From IMG/VR virus record IMGVR_UViG_3300042453_002699, positions 1-31,707 of that record: a stretch of 31,707 bases of DNA, one strand, 5' to 3'. The stretch comes from a virus. Both the position numbers and the translations under genes were made by a program. Position 1 is the stretch's first letter, and every line of letters begins with the position of its first letter. This document shows positions 25,686 to 31,707 of this stretch, piece by piece. The notes under the pieces were generated by a model. That model saw only the letters and a program-made list of their open reading frames with translations, was not told the origin of the DNA and ran no database searches.

Positions 25686-27476
25686 CTATAAGGGTGGCAT
25701 GCCGCGAACGGCGCGCTCTGCGTTAATCGCATCGTTATCCGGAGGAACAATGCTGCTAACAGGGGCTGCTGGAACAGATCCAGACGTCGTGGGCGGTATT
25801 ACCGGCATAATAGGCGCATTACCAAGCTGATACAGTCCCAGCAGCTGACTAGCGGCGGGATCGTCTTTCAGCACATCTGCGTACTGTGCAAGTCTTCTCT
25901 CATGAGAATCAATGCGATAATTGGCTGTCTTTTCGAGCGCACCCATCAGCTCTTTAACTTCTCCCTGAGTCATCGTGGCAAGATCGCCAGCTGAAGCCCT
26001 GCGTATCAACGCGCGCTCGTTCTCAGTAATTGCCCCTTGTCCGCGCATGGCTTGTGCAGCAAGCAGCTCAAATTCTGCCAGACCCTGCATTGCCACAACC
26101 GTGTTTTGCAGCATTTCCTGACTGGTTTCTCCACCGACGCCGAGCGATTGTCCGAGCCGTGATACGAACATCGCCGACTGGCTCAGTGGACCACTAAACA
26201 ACTCTTGCTCCAGCAGAGGACGGACGTTATTCACCGTGTTCAGCGTACCCAGCGCAGCACTGGCCTGCGTGTAGGATGCATCAAGCTGATTTGCTGCATT
26301 GGTGCTCAAGACGTCGCTTAACTTTCCGCCGCCAACATTTATGTTTGTTGCAGGGCTCGGGCGCGTAATATCAAACTGTCCAGTGGCTTCGTTAACTTGC
26401 ACGATTGACTCGGGTGGCGCTCCTAAAGCAGCCAGCTCCTCCGGCGTAGCCATCCTGTACCGAGCCCGATTCGCAAGCTCATTTGCCTGCGCCTCGCGCG
26501 CAAGCAGTATCGCCCGCTGATCAGCAGACAGCGCCGTGTTTGACGCCTGTGCAGCAGCCTGCTCTGACTGCGCCTGCTGCAGTGCGGCCAGACGAGCTCG
26601 TGTCTGGTCATCCTGCATCGCTGCAGCACGGGCACCGATCTGGCCGGGTAATGCCCGTGTCGCGCCAGCAAGACGCGCAGCTTGTGACCCGCTCAGTGGC
26701 TGCCCATCAGGACCCACGTTAGAGGCGTAGCCAAGCGCGGCTTGTGCGATGTCAAAAAGCATCTGAGCCTGAGTAGCACCCCTGTCTGATATTCCCAGCA
26801 GCTCTTGATACTCTGGAGTCAGCTCTCTGGTTCGAGACATAGGATCAATGGCAGCCTGTGGTCTTCGCGCCAAAAACTCATCTATCGGCGAAATCGAATC
26901 GGTAGCACTCGCCGCTGCACCACCTCGCTCAAAATGTTGAACAATCCCACCGCGCGCCATCTGCAGCGGGGGCATTGGCAACGAAGCGATGCCCTCTGGT
27001 GGCATCTGCGCCATCATGGCTGGATCCATCTGGGGCATGCCTGCGGGAGGCGCGCCAGCAGGTGGCATCCCAGCCGGCGGCATACCCGTCATGGCATCCA
27101 TCGGCAGCGCGCCAACATCAGCGCCACCCATCGGCAGTGCAGCGATACCCTGCTGTGCCAGAATGGGCTGCAGCATCGCCAGCACTTCGTCTGGGGTCTG
27201 CTGGGCGGCGTTGTAGCCAACCCTGTCAGCCAGCTCTTCGCGCCGTGCATCGATGGAGCGGTAGTCTCCGCGCAAGTTGTTCATCAGCACTTCAGGCGAG
27301 TCTGGTGATCGGCCAAGAATTCGCGCCATGTCGGCGTCGTCACCTTCGCCTGCCATCTCCTGCTGAGTGATCTCTTCCATCAGCTCTTCGATGTCGTCCA
27401 TAAATCCGGACATGATCCCGACGTTTTCAACCTCGTCGTCATCGACCATCTGCATTTTTGCTTGATTCTTAGCCAT
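25686..27476 (-). CDS. Phage virion protein with Met/Pro-rich repeats, 596 aa
   Basis: The start is ATG 27476, with AGG eight bases upstream. GTG 27485 is less likely. The N-terminus is acidic and helical. Residues about 115-165 form a Met, Pro and Gly-rich low-complexity stretch (GMPPAGMPPAGAPPAGMP). MARGGIVQHFERGG follows, an 'ARGG' motif found in many virion proteins of aquatic phages. The rest is a long helical region rich in Ala and Gln (about 215-570), suggesting an elongated coiled structure. It probably belongs to the virion or its injected proteins, judging by neighbours and motif. The catalytic motifs of lysozymes or peptidases are not seen. Confidence 0.78.
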   Translation of the reverse strand: MAKNQAKMQMVDDDEVENVGIMSGFMDDIEELMEEITQQEMAGEGDDADMARILGRSPDSPEVLMNNLRGDYRSIDARREELADRVGYNAAQQTPDEVLAMLQPILAQQGIAALPMGGADVGALPMDAMTGMPPAGMPPAGAPPAGMPQMDPAMMAQMPPEGIASLPMPPLQMARGGIVQHFERGGAAASATDSISPIDEFLARRPQAAIDPMSRTRELTPEYQELLGISDRGATQAQMLFDIAQAALGYASNVGPDGQPLSGSQAARLAGATRALPGQIGARAAAMQDDQTRARLAALQQAQSEQAAAQASNTALSADQRAILLAREAQANELANRARYRMATPEELAALGAPPESIVQVNEATGQFDITRPSPATNINVGGGKLSDVLSTNAANQLDASYTQASAALGTLNTVNNVRPLLEQELFSGPLSQSAMFVSRLGQSLGVGGETSQEMLQNTVVAMQGLAEFELLAAQAMRGQGAITENERALIRRASAGDLATMTQGEVKELMGALEKTANYRIDSHERRLAQYADVLKDDPAASQLLGLYQLGNAPIMPVIPPTTSGSVPAAPVSSIVPPDNDAINAERAVRGMPPL

Positions 27477-27485
27477 GTTTTTCAC

Positions 27486-28616
27486 CTAAAAGAGTCCTGC
27501 TCGCTGTGCTCCGCCGGCTGCTGAAAGGGCACCAATACCCAAGCCTGCTGCGGTCTGTAATGGACTAGCCGATGGAGCCGTCTGAGCCGTCATCGCCATC
27601 TGGGTAGTAGGAGCGCCTCGGTAAATGTCGCTCACGAAGCCCAGACGCTGATAGGGGTCCATTAGCTCTTGCATCTGTGTGCCACGAATAGCATCAAGCT
27701 GCGACTGTTCAACCTGACGCTCCAGACCACCCAATCCTGCCAGCATGCCGACATCGGCTGAACCAAGCTGCTGAGTAGCCTCGCCCAACGCACCGTACTG
27801 CACACCCAATCCACCCATCTGACCACCAAGTGCGCCCAGTGCCTGAGCCTTGGACAGGTCAATACCAGCCTGTTGGGCCGTCAGCCCACCGATGCCTTGA
27901 CCTAGATTGGCAAACTGCATGCCTGCCTGACCCAGCGCCTGCCCGCCAGCCAACTGCCGACCCTGCTGCGACTCAAAACCCTGCATGGCTGCTTGCTGTG
28001 CTTGCATGTAGTTCTGCGCGTAATCCTGCATGATACGCTGCTGCATCTGGTCCTGCACGTTGCGCTCAAACTCCGCGCGCTGAACACCCTCACGAGTACC
28101 GCCGAACGCTCCTGCGCCCACGGCCTGAGCAGACTGGCCCAAACGGGCAATGTCAGCCTGCCGGCGCATTTCTTTGAGCGCCTGCTGCGTAACCTCCTGC
28201 TGATACGGGTTCATGTAGGTCTGCGCGTAGCGCGGATCGTAAGCCTGCGCAGAGCCTAGAATGCCACCAATCCCCTGACCGATGACAGGCACTGCTCGGG
28301 CCAGCATGTCTTGAGCACTCTGGAACTGAGGGGCTGTTTGCACAGATCCAGCCGCCAACGCTCCACGCTGCGTAAGATCCATCCCTTGGGTGAGACCCTG
28401 AGCGCCAGCTTGGATGTAGGGCTCAAAAGCACCAATCCCCTGACGCGCCAAATCCAGCGCCTGCTGCTCGCCAACGGACAGACCCGCTGCTTCGATGGCA
28501 GGCAGGCCAAATGGCTGCCCATACAGACGTTTTGCCTCATCCATCAGGTCAAGTTTTCTTGCCTCAAACTCAGGCGCTTCACGCTGTATCTGGGTTACAT
28601 AAGATTGTTCAGCCAT
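27486..28616 (-). CDS. Phage virion protein, Gln/Ala/Gly-rich, 376 aa
   Basis: The ATG at 28616 has GAGGG upstream and overlaps the previous gene by 8 bp. The protein is rich in Gln, Ala and Gly. The block YMNPYQQEVTQQALKEMRRQ with AVGAGAFGGTREGVQRAE is one I recall as widespread in structural proteins of uncultured aquatic phages ('MNPY...V...AL.......A..VGAGAFGGSR....AE'). The middle has glycine-rich segments alternating with helices, suggesting a fibrous or internal protein. It ends GGAQRAGLF. Its function is inferred from position between two other virion proteins. Confidence 0.82.
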   Translation of the reverse strand: MAEQSYVTQIQREAPEFEARKLDLMDEAKRLYGQPFGLPAIEAAGLSVGEQQALDLARQGIGAFEPYIQAGAQGLTQGMDLTQRGALAAGSVQTAPQFQSAQDMLARAVPVIGQGIGGILGSAQAYDPRYAQTYMNPYQQEVTQQALKEMRRQADIARLGQSAQAVGAGAFGGTREGVQRAEFERNVQDQMQQRIMQDYAQNYMQAQQAAMQGFESQQGRQLAGGQALGQAGMQFANLGQGIGGLTAQQAGIDLSKAQALGALGGQMGGLGVQYGALGEATQQLGSADVGMLAGLGGLERQVEQSQLDAIRGTQMQELMDPYQRLGFVSDIYRGAPTTQMAMTAQTAPSASPLQTAAGLGIGALSAAGGAQRAGLF

Positions 28617-30603
28617 TTTTACGGCCCTCTAGTTTTCGCATTAAAGCGTACATTCGTTGAGCGCCCTTGCGACGTGATCCGTCGCCCATGCCGCGCACGG
28701 CCTTTGCCGTGAAAACGAACTCGCCGTCGGACAGCATGGCAGGGATGTCGTCACTTGTTCCAGTACCCGGACCGTTAATCGGACCAGTCTTGCGCGGGAA
28801 CTTTTCCGTGTCCAAGCTGCCGCCCTTTGCAAGGCCCGGGGGCCGGGGAGGTGTGTACGAGTACGGGTTGAACTGTGGCGTGGTGGACGTTGTGTAAGCC
28901 CCGCCGTAGCGTATCCTCTGGTCTGGATTCTGCTCCAGATAGCGCTGTCCGGGGCTACCTGACATAAAGTCTTCAAAGCCCTCTGGAGGCGCAACCTCTT
29001 CCTCTTTAAAGCCGCCTGTGAGTGCCATGATGCCGAGGCCGGTGGCGGCGAGGGGTGCAAACTGCTGGATCATACCGGGCAGTGCAGCTTGGTATGCCGT
29101 GCTGATCGCATCGGAGCTACCGTCCACCAAAGCCGCGCGAACCCTTTCCGGGGATATGTTGAAATCTCTGGCGACTTTATCTATTGCTTTCGCTGGCCCA
29201 GTATCCCGAATTCGATTCGGCAGAACTCTGTCCAATCCCTGCTGGAATATACCTTTTTGGGTATTATCCTGTATCCCACCCTGCACCCCACGCGCCATAT
29301 TCTGCGCGGTAAGAGAGGCGGCGTCTGATCCCATAAGCTCCGGTCTCAAAACGCCACTTCCCGGGGCATTTAGTGATGGAGTTGATCTTTGGGCGGCAGC
29401 AACAGCCGGGCTTGCGGGTGGTCGTATCGGCGATTGCATTCGAGCAGCCGCCTGCGTCGGCAGTGGGGCGGCTCCCGGACCCATGTCTACTGTAAAGTCT
29501 GGCAACCCTTCAATTCCCATCGCACTGCGTGTAATCGGAGACGGTTGCCCAATGCCGTAACTGGTCGCACCTGTCTGAGCAGGCGCAGTGCCCATATCAA
29601 CAGGAGCCGGTGCCGCTGCAGCTTCTGCTGGCGCACCCGTGAAGAACTCCTTGGCCTTGGAGAACTGTCCGCCAACGGTGGTAGGTCCGGTGTAGCTGCC
29701 TGCCTGAAACGCCTGTGCTCCGCCCATCACGCCAGCACCGGCACCTGCAGTAAGACCACCAAGCGCACCTGCCCTGAGTGATTCTTTCAAACTTCCGCCG
29801 CCCAGTGCAGTAGAGCCTGCTGATCCGACAAAGCCAGACACCGCTGCAACGCCAGCCGTGGAGCTTATGCCCATAGCCGTGGCAGCCGCCGGTCCGAGGA
29901 AAAAGGCCAGCGCCATCGTTGTTACGATTTTACCCACACTTGAGCTTGCGAATTTCTTGACCGCCTGACCAACCTTCTTTAACGCCTTTTTGGCACCTTT
30001 GAAGATTTTCTTGATGAAGAACTCAGGCATGCCGGTCATTGGGTTAATCGTGCCGCTGCCGCCCATGTCCTTGAGCATTGCTGCTTCGCGCGGAGAGATA
30101 TGCGCCAGCATCGTGTCGCCGTAACGACCTTGCTGCGCCATTGCTGCTGCGAGTGGGTTCAGTGACGCGATACCGCCACGAGCAAAGCCCTGCGGGGGCA
30201 TAGGCATATTGGTTGTGGCGCGTATTTGGTCAACAGCGAGGTTAAGCGCACCAAAGAACTCTGGGTCAAAGGCCGGTGGCAACAGGTCTTCTGGAATGTC
30301 CTGTGCAAGGTACTTGGCGCGGATCTGCGGATACTGATCCGGTGCTGCCAAGACCTCGTCCAACATCTGATTGAGCACATCCAGCACTTCGGGCGGCAAC
30401 GCCAGATCCTGCAGTTCTGCTCTGAACTCAGCAACGGCTACTGGGTCGGCTTCCTGTGCACTGTCAAGGATGTCTGCCGTGAACTCAGACGGAGGCATCT
30501 CCTGCCGCAGTTGCTCGAAAGCAGCGAGATTGTCCGGTGACATTGAATCTTGAGCGGCGGCTTGGGGAGGGAGTTGCGCCATTCCCGGCATAGCATTAAC
30601 CAT
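28609..30603 (-). CDS. Phage virion protein with conserved GPGTGTSDDIPAML tail motif, 664 aa
   Basis: The ATG at 30603 has AAAGGA upstream. The product has an acidic helical N-terminal part (30-130), a FARGGIASLNPLAAAMAQQG motif (about 145), and a basic stretch FIKKIFKGAKKALKKVGQAV near 200. A long hydrophobic Ala and Gly-rich region follows (about 220-300, TTMALAFFLGPAAATAMGIS), which could act on membranes. The C-terminal domain has GPGTGTSDDIPAMLSDGEFV, then FTAKAVRGMGDGSRR and RMYALMRKLE, a recurring motif of virion proteins in aquatic phages. The basic amphipathic plus hydrophobic segments suggest a DNA-ejection or membrane-penetrating role, which is inference. Confidence 0.85.
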   Translation of the reverse strand: MVNAMPGMAQLPPQAAAQDSMSPDNLAAFEQLRQEMPPSEFTADILDSAQEADPVAVAEFRAELQDLALPPEVLDVLNQMLDEVLAAPDQYPQIRAKYLAQDIPEDLLPPAFDPEFFGALNLAVDQIRATTNMPMPPQGFARGGIASLNPLAAAMAQQGRYGDTMLAHISPREAAMLKDMGGSGTINPMTGMPEFFIKKIFKGAKKALKKVGQAVKKFASSSVGKIVTTMALAFFLGPAAATAMGISSTAGVAAVSGFVGSAGSTALGGGSLKESLRAGALGGLTAGAGAGVMGGAQAFQAGSYTGPTTVGGQFSKAKEFFTGAPAEAAAAPAPVDMGTAPAQTGATSYGIGQPSPITRSAMGIEGLPDFTVDMGPGAAPLPTQAAARMQSPIRPPASPAVAAAQRSTPSLNAPGSGVLRPELMGSDAASLTAQNMARGVQGGIQDNTQKGIFQQGLDRVLPNRIRDTGPAKAIDKVARDFNISPERVRAALVDGSSDAISTAYQAALPGMIQQFAPLAATGLGIMALTGGFKEEEVAPPEGFEDFMSGSPGQRYLEQNPDQRIRYGGAYTTSTTPQFNPYSYTPPRPPGLAKGGSLDTEKFPRKTGPINGPGTGTSDDIPAMLSDGEFVFTAKAVRGMGDGSRRKGAQRMYALMRKLEGRKNG

Positions 30604-30704
30604 GTCTTTTTCCTTTGAAAGTTAAAAGCCACACGGGGCTGCGCGCCGGGGAGGGTCGCGAAAATACCTAAAATTATCAACGAAGATGCCTTCATTGTCT
30701 ACTG

Positions 30705-31037
30705 TTAAGACCGATCAGTCTCTAAATAGGACAGCACAAACGTCACATTTGCTACGCTGGCCGTCACCTTCAGCACGTCTGTAGCTTCTAAGATACAGGG
30801 CACTCCGCTGAAGACGTCCATCGTCTGGCTTGTGGGCAGCTGGTAGGTTTTAAGCAACGAGTGCGCAGTGGCAGCACCAAGCGGAAAAAGATTGACCGAA
30901 ATAGCCGCAACCGAGGCGTTGGTATTGGTCACGCGCAGCGACGACAGCACTGCTGAGTTAGCAGCCGGCACGGTGTATATGGTGGTTTCTGTCGTTGCAG
31001 CAGGTATAAGCGGTTTTCTAAAGTATTTATTCGCCAT
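30705..31037 (-). CDS. Small beta-rich virion protein, 110 aa
   Basis: The product starts MANKYFRKPLIPAATTETTI and alternates hydrophobic strands (YTVPAANSAVLSSLRVTNTN, AISVNLFPLG, VTASVANVTFVLSYLE). It has a compact beta-sandwich look, like small phage decoration or tail-tip proteins. The start ATG lies five bases after the stop of the partial gene at 31043. The protein resembles sequences I recall from aquatic phage structural blocks, but no named family is given. Confidence 0.78.
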   Translation of the reverse strand: MANKYFRKPLIPAATTETTIYTVPAANSAVLSSLRVTNTNASVAAISVNLFPLGAATAHSLLKTYQLPTSQTMDVFSGVPCILEATDVLKVTASVANVTFVLSYLETDRS

Positions 31038-31042
31038 GCTGA

Positions 31043-31707
31043 TTACCCGGCTGACACAAAGTTGATGGTGAGGATCACAGACGGTATCGCTGGCCGTGTG
31101 GGGCTTGTGCCGGCAGCGTAGTGCTCAATATACACGTCAGCATTGTCAGACCACCACGCGATTTCCAGATAGTTCACTGCAGGGTCGGTGACCGTAAAAA
31201 TTCCAGTCACGGCAGGCACTACATGCGACCAAATTAGTGCTGTTTTCCGCGCCGGTATATCAAATCTGGTATTACTGAGCGGGTAATTGACCCCAGTGTC
31301 CTTGGCCCAGATCTCAAACTCCGCTGCGGTGTTGCTGCGGTTGGTCATCTGCAGGGTAAAGGTCACCAGATACTGACCGCTACAGGGCACAAAGATCTTG
31401 GTGTTGTCCACCACACGAATGCCGTTGGTCAGCGCGACCGTGTTATAGGTGAGCAGGTTCTCGCTGGTGATGCCGGCGCTTGTCTGATCAACGTCGGACA
31501 GCAGCATTGCGTGTGGCTGCAGCATGCCGTTGGATAACTGAAACCCGCGCACACCCCCAGCAAACCCGCCGCCCGCTCCGCTGCCCGCGCTCATCCACGT
31601 TGCCGCACCAGCAGTGTCTTGGCTGACGATGGGCGTGTAGCTGGAGTTAAGCTGCAGAATAACCTGCTCCAGAGAGCGCACAAGCTGGTTAAACTGCTCT
31701 GGGCTGT
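31043..31707 (-). CDS. Partial structural protein with jelly-roll-like end, 5' end beyond window
   Basis: The frame is open to the right edge (reading SPEQFNQLVRSLEQ before the first internal GTG), so the true start is outside. The first visible part is a helix (LVRSLEQVILQLNSS), then a Gly-rich linker, followed by about 140 residues of alternating beta strands (FVPCSGQYLVTFTLQMTNRS, AEFEIWAKDTGVNYPLSNTR, YLEIAWWSDNADVYIEHYAA). This resembles a TNF or C1q-like jelly-roll domain, common in phage tail and head fibres that meet the host surface. The name is by pattern only. The next gene follows after five bases. Confidence 0.82.
   Translation of the reverse strand, partial: SPEQFNQLVRSLEQVILQLNSSYTPIVSQDTAGAATWMSAGSGAGGGFAGGVRGFQLSNGMLQPHAMLLSDVDQTSAGITSENLLTYNTVALTNGIRVVDNTKIFVPCSGQYLVTFTLQMTNRSNTAAEFEIWAKDTGVNYPLSNTRFDIPARKTALIWSHVVPAVTGIFTVTDPAVNYLEIAWWSDNADVYIEHYAAGTSPTRPAIPSVILTINFVSAG

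Noticed and set aside
1-31707. Integrase, transposase or insertion sequence
   Set aside because: No protein with integrase, recombinase or transposase motifs was seen, and no terminal inverted repeats with target duplications were found by reading.
1-31707. Window ends joining as a closed circle
   Set aside because: Both ends lie inside minus-strand structural genes, but portal and capsid genes are missing and the partial proteins at the two ends differ in kind, so the genome must extend beyond the window.

Overview
The window is a slice of a double-stranded DNA tailed phage or prophage genome (Caudoviricetes). The evidence is a large terminase, a block of virion-type proteins, a phage replication and recombination set, and dozens of short overlapping genes. 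The base composition is moderately GC-rich, the ribosome-binding sites are clear Shine-Dalgarno sequences and the promoters look like sigma-70, so a Gram-negative, probably proteobacterial host is likely. Several virion proteins resemble, from memory, those of uncultured aquatic phages (short 'ARGG' motifs, and a C-terminus with a 'SDDIPAMLSDGEFVFTAKAVRGMG' motif). Genes run off both ends, and no portal, major capsid protein, DNA polymerase, integrase or endolysin was recognised, so the genome is larger than this window.

Layout: (1) 1-2585, minus strand: large terminase followed by a partial structural gene. (2) 2586-3734: a 1.1-kb intergenic hub without a convincing gene. It holds perfect palindromes, at least seven AGGGCGA iterons and other repeats, and is a candidate origin or control region. 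(3) 3735-6369, plus strand: small unknown genes, several preceded by a CGGCCA-type repeat, plus one structured intergenic RNA candidate. (4) 6361-11050, minus strand: replication operon with a Cro-like regulator, a DEAD/DEAH-type helicase, a VRR-NUC nuclease, a zinc-finger-like protein, a PrimPol-VirE-like primase-helicase and a small trailing gene. (5) 11140-21713, plus strand: a long operon divergent from region 4. It begins with a RecE/YqaJ-like exonuclease, a conserved partner protein, SSB and the small terminase subunit. A train of small accessory genes follows (HTH proteins, membrane proteins, DUF3310, PGDYG-like), then a C5 cytosine methyltransferase. (6) 21731-22881, minus strand: three small genes. 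(7) 23056-23235, plus strand: a second Cro-like regulator, apparently a paralogue of the one at 10868-11050. (8) 23232-31707, minus strand: virion proteins.

The genes appear to work as follows. The helicase, PrimPol-VirE protein, nuclease, exonuclease, partner protein and SSB form a replication and recombination module under a compact divergent promoter region. The two Cro-like proteins sit at the two main divergent switches, which share a CGTATAA...TTGCAC-like element. The methyltransferase probably modifies phage DNA.

The most notable observations are: a 139-codon frame nested in the +1 frame of the methyltransferase gene, with its own ribosome-binding site and a protein motif known from other phages; a 19-bp sequence repeated at gene junctions that both encodes the last residues of one protein and supplies the ribosome-binding site of the next gene; the iteron and palindrome hub; and an exact 17-bp element shared by two distant control regions. 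All family assignments come from reading motifs, without database searches.
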